Below are positions 36,316 through 45,582 of a stretch of 61,891 nt of DNA, piece after piece. A program made the translations under genes and the position numbers. Source of the DNA: Bacillota bacterium. Its GTDB lineage: Bacteria > Bacillota > Clostridia > Lachnospirales > Cellulosilyticaceae. Location: NCBI GenBank assembly GCA_023393125.1, contig JAEWMQ010000001.1, positions 1 to 61,891 on the forward strand, given 5' to 3'. Position 1 is the stretch's first letter. Each line of letters begins with the position of its first letter. The notes under the pieces were generated by a model. It ran no database searches. It was not told where the DNA came from and worked only from the letters and a program-made list of their open reading frames with translations.

Positions 36316-38592
36316 TTATTGCTTCTGTTCACTTAAATAAAGCTCAGCTTTTTGCTTAATATTCCTAGCAGCTTCATCTACACTCATATTTCCCATAAAA
36401 TAGCCTTCCGACTCCTGCTGAATAATACTTAGCATTTTGCTGTCTACTGGTTTTAAAGCTTTGGCATCTTTTAGCTGATTAATATAATATTTGCCCTCCT
36501 CGGTATACCACTTAAAAATTTCTTTATATTCCCATTCACCATCTTCATTTACTCTCGCAAAGTTTATGCCCATATCTTTTATGTTAAACCCTTCAGTTAC
36601 ACCAGATACTTTTTGCGTATACTCCCCTAAAAGCATACTATCAGTTATATCTTTATTCACTGTGAAATTCTGCAAAAAATAGTTATCTGATATTTCTTTA
36701 GAAAGAGCAATGGACAATAATTCCTGAATTTCTTCTTTTTTGTCACTTGCAGCATTAATCCCAATCAGCTGCTGTAAGTTCATTACGTTCTTCTGTCCTT
36801 CAATCTCAGGGGCAATCACCCCATCTTTTAATTGTTCTTTAGCATACATCATTACTTCCAGGCTATTGATATTAGATACATCCTCTAGTATCACCTTTAT
36901 TTCATTATTCATTGCTTGAAAAGTACGTCCTCCAAGAAAGCTCTTCCTATCATAATAGCAATCCGTCATTCCTTCTTTCATAGGAGCTAATGTATTAACA
37001 GCTTCTAAAAAGATTGTAAGCTGCTCATTATCCACTCTTCCATCTGGGCTTATAATCTTTGAGTACCATAAACTACTCATCACTTTTATCAGATCTTCTG
37101 GTACCATATTGCCTAAAACTTGCTTTTCTGGATGTTGCCTTTGATACTCTGCCAATTTTTCTAAACTAAAACCATCTTTTAAAAGCTCACTCTCACCTAC
37201 TGCACTTAATATACTAAACTTTAATGGCAACGCGTAATTTTTTTCATTTTCTTCGTAGGTATGCAGCAAGTTATCATAGTAGCTTCCACTCTTTTTAATT
37301 TCACTCACTGCACTGCTCATATCACCCAATATACCTTTTTCTATGTATGACTCTACTGGCAAGCCATCAAGGACCATTATATCTGCTGCATCTCCTGCTA
37401 AAATCTGTGTATTAATATCTTCAACTGCCTGTCTTTTGGCATCCCTATTCATAGCTTCATCAGTTGAATTTATAATATTAAACTCAACTGAAACATCTGG
37501 ATTTTTTTCCATATAAACCTGAGCTGCGTCTTTTAAGGATGGACAATCTTCTAATGAAAATACAGTCAGTGTTTTTTCAGGAAGTAATGGGATGTCATCA
37601 TGATAAGTATACTGCCTATAAGTATAACCATCATCAAGACGCACTCCTAAATAAAATATGTCCTTATACATATATACATCCATTATTGAACTTTGAGGTG
37701 CTGATAAAACATATCGATTTCCATCTAATACCTTTTCTACAATTTCTTCATTTTCAGCTAAATAATAAACACCTTCTTGGTTAATAAAATAGATACCTTT
37801 TTCATCATCTGCCGGTATCATATGATTGTAGTAGTCTGCTACTACTGTTTCCATAGTGCTTATTAATTGTCCTGTTTTAATATCATAACACTCTAACACA
37901 CTCTGTTCTCCCCAAGGAATGGCATATATTTTGTCTTTAAGAACAGTAAAACTCATAATATTTTTCCCTATCTCTTTAACAAATTTCCCCGTCTTTAGGT
38001 CATATTGTTGTACAACCTCTGCATCAGATAGTGAAATAAATAAATGATCCTGTTCTACAATAAGCTCAGAACTAAGATGCTTGGTAGTTTTCCATTCAAT
38101 AACCACCTCTTCTAAAGTACCGTCTTCTTTAATACGTGCAAAATAAGGTGTAAAATGATATCTGTCTTCAAAACTTTCATCTGTACTTACTGCTTCATCT
38201 ACTTTTTCATTTCCTCCCATTAAATACAATTCATCTGTTTTTTTATCTTTTTTGATGGCATATATAGTATCTAAATGCTTACTAGTTATGGCACGACTTA
38301 ATACTTCATCTGTTTCCCTCCATACGTTATCGTCTTCAGGAACATAGCATTTATAAATTCTGTCTGTTTCCGTTTTATACTCCTCACTAAGTGCTTCTAT
38401 ATTCCCCTCTTTATTTTCGAAAAATATAATACTAGGCATTTGCTCATTATCAATGCCTTCAAACTCTATTTTTTCTTCTAAATAACGTCCCATAGCCACT
38501 TCTTTTTTAGGATTGGATGGTGATTGGCAGCCAGTAAATAGAACACTCATTCCAAGGAAAACAGCTAATCTTATTGCCCACCTATATTTCAT
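36316..38592 (-). CDS. Lipoprotein with N-terminal propeller-like region and solute-binding domain (copy 1)
   Basis: 758 residues, same architecture as its neighbour: lipobox VLFTGC, propeller-like region with YDLKTGKFVKEIG, YDIKTGQLISTME and NQEGVYYLAENEE, then the SBP domain (LTVFSLEDCPSLKDAAQVYMEKNPDVSVEFNII, ILAGDAADIMVLDGLPVESYIEKGILGDMSSAV). The two copies differ mostly in the propeller and at the C-terminus. First gene of the operon, divergent from the two-component system. A tandem duplication including the ribosome-binding region is evident. Confidence 0.82.
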   Translation of the reverse strand: MKYRWAIRLAVFLGMSVLFTGCQSPSNPKKEVAMGRYLEEKIEFEGIDNEQMPSIIFFENKEGNIEALSEEYKTETDRIYKCYVPEDDNVWRETDEVLSRAITSKHLDTIYAIKKDKKTDELYLMGGNEKVDEAVSTDESFEDRYHFTPYFARIKEDGTLEEVVIEWKTTKHLSSELIVEQDHLFISLSDAEVVQQYDLKTGKFVKEIGKNIMSFTVLKDKIYAIPWGEQSVLECYDIKTGQLISTMETVVADYYNHMIPADDEKGIYFINQEGVYYLAENEEIVEKVLDGNRYVLSAPQSSIMDVYMYKDIFYLGVRLDDGYTYRQYTYHDDIPLLPEKTLTVFSLEDCPSLKDAAQVYMEKNPDVSVEFNIINSTDEAMNRDAKRQAVEDINTQILAGDAADIMVLDGLPVESYIEKGILGDMSSAVSEIKKSGSYYDNLLHTYEENEKNYALPLKFSILSAVGESELLKDGFSLEKLAEYQRQHPEKQVLGNMVPEDLIKVMSSLWYSKIISPDGRVDNEQLTIFLEAVNTLAPMKEGMTDCYYDRKSFLGGRTFQAMNNEIKVILEDVSNINSLEVMMYAKEQLKDGVIAPEIEGQKNVMNLQQLIGINAASDKKEEIQELLSIALSKEISDNYFLQNFTVNKDITDSMLLGEYTQKVSGVTEGFNIKDMGINFARVNEDGEWEYKEIFKWYTEEGKYYINQLKDAKALKPVDSKMLSIIQQESEGYFMGNMSVDEAARNIKQKAELYLSEQKQ

Positions 38593-38673
38593 AGCTTTGC
38601 ATGCCTTCTTTCTTCATATAATGCTTCTAGTGTAGCATTGTTCTCTGTATTTTTTCTGTAATTTCTAATTTTA

Positions 38674-38723
38674 TCGACTTTATTTTATATTAGTTATTTT
38701 GTTCGACTTTTTAATGCTATAAT
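38674..38723. promoter_or_regulatory. Divergent promoter region between transporter operon and two-component system
   Basis: A TCGACTTT element occurs at 38674 and again at 38703 (29 bp apart), and TATAAT at 38718-38723 is a good -10 for the regulator gene. The direct pair could bind the adjacent response regulator. No strong -35 is visible. Confidence 0.4.
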
Positions 38724-38752
38724 AGCTTTATCATACAATAAGGAGGTATTTT

Positions 38753-39436
38753 ATGCGTATTTTACTGATAGAAGATAACAAGACACTTTGTCAAACCATT
38801 GCCAGACATATCATTAAAGCTGGCTATATTTTAGATTATACTTATGATGGCAAAGAAGGCTTAGAATATATTAAAAGTCATGGTTATGATCTTGTTATCC
38901 TAGATTGTATGCTTCCTTCATTAAATGGTATTGACCTTTTAAAGATTATACGTCATAAAGGCATACAGACTTCTGTTATTATCATTACCGCACTTAGCGA
39001 TGTGGATGACAGGGTAAATGGATTGGATGCAGGCGCTGATGATTATTTAACTAAACCCTTTGAAATGAAAGAACTACTTGCAAGAATCCGTGCCTTAAGG
39101 CGCCGTCCAACCAAATGGGAAAGTACACAAAAACTTACCTTTGGCGACATTTCTTATGACAGTCTTCAGCAAACACTAATAGGTCCTACACACAGCTGTT
39201 CTCTTTCTAAACGAGAGGGAAACCTATTAGAGCTTTTTCTTAAAAATCCGAGGCAACTGCTACCAAGGCAGGTTATCTTCTCCAGAATCTGGGGACCTGA
39301 TGCACCTGTAGAAGAAAGTAATATAGATAACTATATCCGTTTTATACGTCGCAGACTAACAAGCGTAGGCAGTGATGTAAAATTAACAACTGTTCGCTCT
39401 GTGGGTTACATACTGGAGGATCAAGATGCTGGATAA
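38753..39436 (+). CDS. OmpR-family response regulator
   Basis: 227 residues. Receiver with Glu7, Asp8, phospho-acceptor Asp51 in ILDCMLP, TALSD and TKPFEMKELLARI; C-terminal winged helix (LSKREGNLLELFLKNPRQLLPR, SNIDNYIRFIRRRL). AAGGAGG precedes the ATG by 6 nt. It overlaps the kinase gene by 11 nt and is divergent from the adaptor/propeller-SBP operon, which is its likely target. Confidence 0.93.
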   Translation: MRILLIEDNKTLCQTIARHIIKAGYILDYTYDGKEGLEYIKSHGYDLVILDCMLPSLNGIDLLKIIRHKGIQTSVIIITALSDVDDRVNGLDAGADDYLTKPFEMKELLARIRALRRRPTKWESTQKLTFGDISYDSLQQTLIGPTHSCSLSKREGNLLELFLKNPRQLLPRQVIFSRIWGPDAPVEESNIDNYIRFIRRRLTSVGSDVKLTTVRSVGYILEDQDAG

Positions 39437-40724
39437 ACTAAGAAAAAGACTTACTATCCTTTGTGTACTGATAACTGCTGGAATCATAACCGTCATTACC
39501 ATTATTGCCTTTAGTTTTTCAGCCAAAGAACTTAATAAACGTAGCCGTTTTGCTCTTATGAATCAGTTATCTTCCATCGCTCAGCATCTTCAAGGTGAAT
39601 CCTCTATTTCACATACTTGGCTTGCTCAGCAAGAAGCTGATAATCATTCCATCATTTCTATCTCTACTAAAAATGGCGCTTTTATATTTCCTGGCGCCTA
39701 CCATACAGCCACTGATAGAAATATACTCGTTGGCAAAGTAAGGGAAATTGGCATTTCCGAGTATTCTTTTAATGCTTTTTCCCGCTACTCTGTATCAGAT
39801 AAGAATAACGCTGTTATTTTCCCCCTCCATACGTCTTCAGAACATTTTCTGGCTGCTATTACAGCAATGACTTATAATGACCATCAGTATGAACTTATTA
39901 TTCTTAAAGATATGGCTCAGGATGATGCTGAAATTTCTCATTTAGGATTAATCTTTATAGGACTTATTCTCTGTGCTATTCTCCTTCTTGGTCTCTTTAG
40001 CTGGTGGTTTGCTGGCAAGGCTATTAAACCTATCAAAGTCAGCCATCAAGAACAAATTGACTTTGTAGCTGCCGCCTCTCACGAACTACGTTCTCCTGTG
40101 GCAGTTATCCAGGCAGTTACTGAGGAAATGCTTGAAAATAAAAATGCCCCTGACAAGCAGGGACTTTATACAATCCATCATGAATGTAATCACCTTTCTC
40201 GGCTAATTGGTGACCTTCTTCTTTTAGCACGCGCAGATTCAGGAAAATGGTCTGTCAATAAACAGCCGGTTGAAGTAGATACTCTTGTTTTAGAAGTTTA
40301 TGACCGTTTCTTACCTTTAGTAGAAGCACATCATCAAAAATTAAATGTACAGCTGCCAGACTCTGTCCTAGAGCCACTATTACTTGATAAACAGCGTATT
40401 GAACAAGTGCTTTCTATTTTAATTGACAATGCTATGTCCTATACCCCTGCTGGCACCCAGATTACCTTAACCCTTGATATTTTTGAAGATAGCCTTGAAA
40501 TTGGTGTCATAGATAATGGACCTGGTATTCCTGATGAAGCAAAAGCGAATGTTTTTAAACGCTTTTACAGATTAGATACTTCTAGAAAAAGTGATACTCA
40601 CTATGGTCTAGGCTTAAGTATTGCCTATGAGATCCTAAAGCTGCATGGCGGTAGACTTACCTTAAATGATTCCCCTAGTGGTGGGTGTGCTTTTAAACTA
40701 ATCCTTACATCAATCAAGCCTTAG
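39426..40724 (+). CDS. Sensor histidine kinase
   Basis: 432 residues. N-terminal membrane helix (about 12-30), an extracellular sensor of about 140 residues, a second helix (about 175-195) with a very short linker (AIKPI) in place of a full HAMP, then HisKA with FVAAASHELRSPVAVIQ (His219) and HATPase with DNAMSYTP, DNGPGIP and YGLGLSIAYEIL. It forms a pair with the regulator. The absence of a clear HAMP and the size of the sensor suggest a ligand or protein partner in the envelope, possibly one of the lipoproteins. Confidence 0.92.
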   Translation: MLDKLRKRLTILCVLITAGIITVITIIAFSFSAKELNKRSRFALMNQLSSIAQHLQGESSISHTWLAQQEADNHSIISISTKNGAFIFPGAYHTATDRNILVGKVREIGISEYSFNAFSRYSVSDKNNAVIFPLHTSSEHFLAAITAMTYNDHQYELIILKDMAQDDAEISHLGLIFIGLILCAILLLGLFSWWFAGKAIKPIKVSHQEQIDFVAAASHELRSPVAVIQAVTEEMLENKNAPDKQGLYTIHHECNHLSRLIGDLLLLARADSGKWSVNKQPVEVDTLVLEVYDRFLPLVEAHHQKLNVQLPDSVLEPLLLDKQRIEQVLSILIDNAMSYTPAGTQITLTLDIFEDSLEIGVIDNGPGIPDEAKANVFKRFYRLDTSRKSDTHYGLGLSIAYEILKLHGGRLTLNDSPSGGCAFKLILTSIKP

Positions 40725-40883
40725 AGCAAAAGACACATTATTCATAATATGGTTCTCCTCCTCTAGGTAATGATCGTTTTTTATGCCTAATGCTAACTAA
40801 TACATACCTGAATATTATATTTAATATCATACATTATTCTTTGTGTTAATTTAATTTGTACTCTTAAACAAGCATGGCTCCTT

Positions 40884-40925
40884 TACAAAAAGATAGCCTA
40901 TTAGGCTCAGTGCTCTAATAGGCTT
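40884..40925. terminator. Bidirectional terminator between kinase and hypothetical gene
   Basis: Stem TAGCCTATTAG/CTAATAGGCT with 10-nt loop; T-run on the minus strand (CTATCTTTTT), and the convergent kinase gene ends about 160 nt to the left. Confidence 0.75.
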
Positions 40926-40931
40926 CAATAA

Positions 40932-41306
40932 TTAACTTATTTGTTCTAATATTATTCTACCTATAATCTGATTCTCTATAAAACTTCTCATGTCTTCAGT
41001 ATTTTTAGGTACTTTATCTATCATTTCTCCATATAGTTCTCTGTTTAATTCTATGTTTTCGTTATATTCCCATTCATTAGGCAATTTTGTGTGGCTAAAT
41101 CCTGTTTTTATTACCATAAATTCCATGTACTTGTCCATATTTTTAATAACTATAGCTTTTTTATAGAATAATGCCTTTTGAATATATTCTATAAAGTCAG
41201 GATAACTTCGCTTATCATAAGACGTCCAATACTCAATTTTATTCTCTTCTAACAGATTAATTCTAACTATAGAAATCTTATATTTTCCATCAATTTTTAC
41301 ATCCAT
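40932..41306 (-). CDS. Hypothetical protein, 124 residues
   Basis: Not recognised. Soluble, mixed charge, no signal peptide or membrane helix; ends in ENQIIGRIILEQIS. It lies just after the broken secreted-protein gene in the same direction (13 nt apart) and may have been co-transcribed with it, for example as an immunity or accessory protein. I see no motif to support that. Confidence 0.6.
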   Translation of the reverse strand: MDVKIDGKYKISIVRINLLEENKIEYWTSYDKRSYPDFIEYIQKALFYKKAIVIKNMDKYMEFMVIKTGFSHTKLPNEWEYNENIELNRELYGEMIDKVPKNTEDMRSFIENQIIGRIILEQIS

Positions 41307-41319
41307 ATACTCTACTACC

Positions 41320-41610
41320 TTATCTGTATTGAAAATTTATACTAGCTCCAGAAACAACGCTATAAACTTGATTACTCGTAATTGTAGTTGCAATTCCTTC
41401 AAAAACTGCTTTATATGATACTCCACTTCTTAATCCTAAACTAGAGATATCTGCTATTCCACTTGTATCTCCTGCTCCACTTGACATACAAGAAACACTA
41501 CCCATATACGTTCCTGTAGATACTGTATATATTGATATCTCACCACCAAATACATAAGGCTCTACAGTCTCAGGGCACACAGACCAAGCAATATACCTGG
41601 AAGAAGACAT
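41320..41610 (-). pseudogene. C-terminal part of a broken secreted protein
   Basis: 96 codons beginning SSSRYIAWSVCPETVEPYVFGGEIS, rich in Ser, Thr and Gly, with two Cys (residues 11 and 41). Ends SVVSGASINFQYR. It is in the same frame as the signal-peptide ORF upstream, from which it is separated by a TAG and a TAA ten codons apart. There is no convincing ribosome binding site before its ATG. Could still be expressed by coupling, but a decayed gene is more likely. Confidence 0.5.
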
Positions 41611-41640
41611 TTAATCTAGTGTACAATATCCACCATCTCC

Positions 41641-41823
41641 CTAGAACATAGACATTGGCATAATGCCATCTTCAGAAGTTGGCATAGAAATAAGTTCAAA
41701 TGTAGCACTAACATCATTATTTGAATTTCCCATTGTATCTGAAGCAAATAACACCCCTGACAACAAACAAACTACTGTTAACACAATAACTGTACTGCTT
41801 AATTTTCTAAATAATTTTTTCAT
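41641..41823 (-). pseudogene. N-terminal signal-peptide part of a broken secreted protein
   Basis: 60 codons: a Sec signal peptide (KKLFRKLSSTVIVLTVVCLL, cleavage near ASD) and a short acidic mature region ending in TAG. Ten in-frame codons and a TAA follow, then the next ORF, also in frame. Fits a secreted peptide or protein interrupted by two stops. An AT-rich region with no other gene lies upstream; from there to 42069 I see only a GGGAGG followed by an 8-codon reading frame. Confidence 0.5.
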
Positions 41824-42068
41824 AAATATCTCTCCATAAATTTATTTTCAAATATATTTTAACAATATTTTTTTATTTTATATATAATTAACATTTTTTT
41901 AATAAATTCAGATATTAATATTTCTTATCTTTATACCTCATAACTTCATAATAATCTGCCATAAAATCATAAAATTAAAAACATAGGGAGGCTAATGAGA
42001 TTCACCTTCACTTTGGGATGAATAATTGAATGGACTATAACATCATACTTAAACCTCCTACTCTACGC

Positions 42069-42117
42069 AAAAAACATGCATAACTAGAACATTCTTTCTA
42101 GTCATGCATGTTTTTTT
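42069..42117 (-). terminator. Rho-independent terminator of the trehalose operon
   Basis: About 16-bp stem AACATGCATAACTAG with complement (one mismatch), A- and T-runs on both sides, about 120 nt after treC. The 118 nt between treC and this hairpin contain no supportable gene. Confidence 0.88.
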
Positions 42118-42234
42118 ACGCTATTACTACCTATCTTAAAGCATTACTAACTCTCTAAATAGCAGTGCCAATCTCCGCAAATTCCACCATTCCATCTTCC
42201 TTATTGGTTGTTTTATGCCCTTTATTTCTATAAT

Positions 42235-43872
42235 CTATCTTTTTACTCTTCTATAAATAACAGCTTCAAATGGTTTCAGTTCTTTGGCATCGTCAGCCTT
42301 TTCATAATTTCCTAATACCTTTTCATAAGATTCAAGTTGTAAATCAGCTGTTAGTTCAATATGATTTCTTCCTAAGTTATTTAAAACTAAGAGTTCTTCC
42401 TCTCCAAAAGTTCTCTTATAAGCGAAAACTTCTGCAGGTACTTCATAGATAAATTCAATTTTCCCTTCTGAAATAGCACGGTATTGCTTACGCATTTGAA
42501 TTAATTTTTTATAATACGCCAAGATAGAATCTGCATCGTTTCGCTCTGTTTCCACATTGATTTCTTTGTAGTTTTCAGGAATCGAAATCCATGGTGTGTT
42601 GTTAGAAAATCCTGCATTCTCACCACTATTCCACTGCATTGGCGTACGGCTGTTATCTCTAGATCTTGCTCCTAAAATAGCAAGTGCTTCTTCCTTTGTC
42701 TTACCGTTTCTGAGCATAATCTCATAGTAGTTTTTACTCTCCACATCACGATACTGATTAATGTCAGTATACTTGGCATTTGTCATCCCAATTTCTTCAC
42801 CTTGATAAATATAAGGTGTCCCTTGCATCATATGAATACAAGTTGCTAGCATTTTAGCTGATTCTTTCCAGTAGTTCTCATCATCCCCTAAACGTGATAC
42901 GATTCTTGGCTGGTCATGATTACACCAGAATAAGGCATTCCATCCTTCATTTTCTTGCATTCCTAATTGCCAGTTATAGAATAATTCTTTCAGTGAATTG
43001 AAATCTGGTTCCATAAGCTCCCACTTATTACCGTCTTTATAATCTACCTTGAGGTGGTGGAAGTTAAAACACATGGATAGCTCCTTTTCCTTTGGACTAC
43101 TATAACGAATGCAATGTTCTAGTGTAGTAGATGACATTTCACCTACTGTTACCATCTCTTCAATTTGTGTATCTGCTACTAATTCTTTGAGATACTCATG
43201 GACATTACGACCGTCTGTATAAAATCTTCTCCCATCCCCTACTGTATCATTTTCAAATACTTCTGGTTTAGAAATCAGATTGACTACATCAAAGCGGAAG
43301 CCTTTAACACCTTTATTTTTCCAGAATCTAATGATCTCCTTAAGTTCTTCTCTTACCTTAGGATTTTCCCAATTTAAATCCGCTTGGGTCACATCAAATA
43401 AATGAAGATACCATTTTTTGAGATGTGGCACGTACTCCCAAGCATTACCACCAAACTTTGACTCCCAGTTAGTAGGTGGTTCATCTGGCTTACCATCCTT
43501 AAAAATATAATAATCCATATATTCTGGGTCTCCAGTAAGTGCTTTTTGGAACCATTCATGTTCTGTGGAAGTATGATTGAAAACCATATCTAACATAATG
43601 CCTATTCCACGTTTGTCAGCTTCCTCAATAAGCTCTTCACAGTCCTCCATTGTCCCGAATAAAGGTTCAACATTACGATAGTCTGCTACATCATAACCAT
43701 TATCTCTTTGTGGTGAAACAAAGAAAGGTGTAAGCCATACATAGTCTACGCCAAGCTCTTGTAAATAATCTAGTCTGCTTGTTACCCCCTTTAAGTCACC
43801 AAATCCATTTCCTGTAGTATCTTGGAATGATTTTGGATAGATTTGATAGATTACTTTATCTTTAAAATTCAT
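42235..43872 (-). CDS. treC: Alpha,alpha-phosphotrehalase (GH13) TreC
   Basis: Cytoplasmic trehalose-6-phosphate hydrolase, giving glucose and glucose-6-phosphate. GH13 motifs: DMVFNHTS, GFRFDVVNL (nucleophile Asp), VGEMSS (acid Glu), FWCNHDQPR; DTTGNGFGDLKGV near the N-terminus. 545 residues, normal. Last gene of the treP-treC operon, 98 nt after treP, which delivers its substrate. Closely similar GH13 enzymes act on isomaltose, but the PTS and TreR context supports trehalose. Confidence 0.94.
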   Translation of the reverse strand: MNFKDKVIYQIYPKSFQDTTGNGFGDLKGVTSRLDYLQELGVDYVWLTPFFVSPQRDNGYDVADYRNVEPLFGTMEDCEELIEEADKRGIGIMLDMVFNHTSTEHEWFQKALTGDPEYMDYYIFKDGKPDEPPTNWESKFGGNAWEYVPHLKKWYLHLFDVTQADLNWENPKVREELKEIIRFWKNKGVKGFRFDVVNLISKPEVFENDTVGDGRRFYTDGRNVHEYLKELVADTQIEEMVTVGEMSSTTLEHCIRYSSPKEKELSMCFNFHHLKVDYKDGNKWELMEPDFNSLKELFYNWQLGMQENEGWNALFWCNHDQPRIVSRLGDDENYWKESAKMLATCIHMMQGTPYIYQGEEIGMTNAKYTDINQYRDVESKNYYEIMLRNGKTKEEALAILGARSRDNSRTPMQWNSGENAGFSNNTPWISIPENYKEINVETERNDADSILAYYKKLIQMRKQYRAISEGKIEFIYEVPAEVFAYKRTFGEEELLVLNNLGRNHIELTADLQLESYEKVLGNYEKADDAKELKPFEAVIYRRVKR

Positions 43873-43970
43873 CGTCTTAATCCCTCATCATTTTCTTTAT
43901 TTTATTCTTTAACTAAAATCAGCAGCAACAGTACTTTATACTGCTACTGCTGATTCATACTCATAAACTA

Positions 43971-45392
43971 TTAATTATTGCCTAAGCCTTTTTTCTTTGC
44001 AACGATTACTGTTAATACAAATGATACAACGATTGCTACAATCATAGCTATACCAAAGCTTATCATATAAGCTGGTTGAATTGATAAGATTCCAGGAATA
44101 CCACCTACACCGATTGCATTTGCTGTTGTATTAGTTAGTACAGAAATAGTTGTTGCAATTCCTGAACCAATCATTCCACAAACGAATGGGAATGTATATT
44201 TAAGGTTAACACCAAAGATTGCTGGTTCTGTAACACCTAAATAACAAGATAGACATGCTGGCACGTTAACTTCTTGTGCTTCTGCATTTTTACGTTGTGC
44301 ATAAATCATACCAAGAACTGCTGAACCTTGTGCAATGTTAGATAAAGCAATCATTGGCCAGAGCATTGTACCACCAAAGTCTGCAATAAGTTGTAAGTCG
44401 ATTGCACTTGTCATATGGTGAAGTCCTGTAATAACTAATGGGGCATATAAGAAACCAAAGATCATACCAAATACAACTTTTAATGGTCCTGTAATTCCAG
44501 CGTATACTACAGATGAAATAGCTGAACCGATTTTCCAGCCAATAGGCCCTAATACAAAATGTGCTGCCATTACTGCTAATAGTAAACTTGCAAAAGGTAC
44601 TACAATCATAGAGATTGCTTGTGGTGTAATCTTACGGAAGAATTTCTCAAGATATACCAGTGTAAATGCAGCTAAGATAGCTGGAATGATTTGTGCTTGA
44701 TAACCAATCATTTGAACTTGTGCAAATCCAAAATCCCAAACTGGAATATCTGCTACCGCAGTAGATGCTACCGCATAAGCATTTAAAAGTTGACCTGATA
44801 CTAATGTAAGCCCAAGGACAATCCCTAACATTTGGGTTGTTCCCATTTTCTTAGTTACTGACCAACAAATCCCAACTGGCAACATATGGAATACTGCTTC
44901 ACCTATTAACCAAAGGAACTGATCAATACCTGCCCAGAATTGACTTAGCTCAACAAGGGTCTTTGTGCCATTTTCAAATAAATATAAACTATCAATAACG
45001 TTACGGAATCCTAAAATCAAACCTCCTACGATAATAGCTGGAATAAGTGGTGCAAAGATTTCTGCAATCCCACCTACTATACGTTGGAAAATATTTTGAT
45101 TCTTTTTAGCCGCCTCTTTTACTTCATCTTTAGAAGTTCCTTCAATATCTGCTATCTTTGAAAAGTCTTGGTAGAACTCTGATACTTTATTTCCGATAAT
45201 AACCTGGAACTGACCTGACTGTGTAAAAGTTCCTCTGACGCTTTTTAATTCCTCTATTTTCTTAACATCTGCTTTTGATGGATCTGCTAAGACAAAACGC
45301 AGACGTGTCATACAATGTGTTACCGCTGCAATATTTTCTTTGCCGCCCACATAAGCTAATAAAGCTTTTGCCTCATCTTTATATATACTCAT
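43971..45392 (-). CDS. treP: Trehalose-specific PTS enzyme IIBC
   Basis: Membrane phosphotransferase permease that imports trehalose as trehalose-6-phosphate. IIB domain with phospho-Cys27 in AVTHCMTRLRF, then a IIC domain with about ten helices (NIFQRIVGGIAEIFAPLIPAIIVGG, GGTMLWPMIALSNIAQGSAV, CLSCYLGVTEPAIFGVNLKY). There is no IIA domain, so it relies on a IIA encoded elsewhere, as in Bacillus. Start at the ATG 7 nt after AGGAGG; a longer in-frame reading runs back through the operator. Confidence 0.95.
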   Translation of the reverse strand: MSIYKDEAKALLAYVGGKENIAAVTHCMTRLRFVLADPSKADVKKIEELKSVRGTFTQSGQFQVIIGNKVSEFYQDFSKIADIEGTSKDEVKEAAKKNQNIFQRIVGGIAEIFAPLIPAIIVGGLILGFRNVIDSLYLFENGTKTLVELSQFWAGIDQFLWLIGEAVFHMLPVGICWSVTKKMGTTQMLGIVLGLTLVSGQLLNAYAVASTAVADIPVWDFGFAQVQMIGYQAQIIPAILAAFTLVYLEKFFRKITPQAISMIVVPFASLLLAVMAAHFVLGPIGWKIGSAISSVVYAGITGPLKVVFGMIFGFLYAPLVITGLHHMTSAIDLQLIADFGGTMLWPMIALSNIAQGSAVLGMIYAQRKNAEAQEVNVPACLSCYLGVTEPAIFGVNLKYTFPFVCGMIGSGIATTISVLTNTTANAIGVGGIPGILSIQPAYMISFGIAMIVAIVVSFVLTVIVAKKKGLGNN

Positions 45393-45410
45393 GTCATATC
45401 CTCCTGCTAG

Positions 45411-45464
45411 CTTGTTTAAACAAGTTCCTAAATAAAAGATAGCATACTTGTTTAAACAAGTCAA
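45411..45464 (-). promoter_or_regulatory. treP promoter with two TreR operators
   Basis: Minus strand -35 TTGACT (45459-45464), 17-bp spacer, -10 TATCTT (45436-45441). The palindrome CTTGTTTAAACAAG occurs twice: 45447-45460 (in the spacer) and 45411-45424 (after the start site). The likely ligand-releasable repressor is the TreR encoded next door. Confidence 0.88.
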
Positions 45465-45507
45465 TTATGAACTTAAACTCTCTTATATGAAAGTTTTTTC
45501 TGTCTTC

Positions 45508-45535
45508 TTGACACAATATTTTAGTCTTCTATAAT
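45508..45535 (+). promoter_or_regulatory. Promoter of treR
   Basis: -35 TTGACA (45508-45513) and -10 TATAAT (45530-45535), 16-bp spacing. No operator palindrome overlaps it, so treR may be constitutive. Confidence 0.78.
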
Positions 45536-45582
45536 ATATGTTAGTATGTATGGGACTACAAATTTTATAAGGGAGATTGAGA

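Noticed and set aside
42118..42234. Short coding remnant after treC on the minus strand
   Set aside because: Several short readings exist in different frames, none with a ribosome binding site or recognisable motif.
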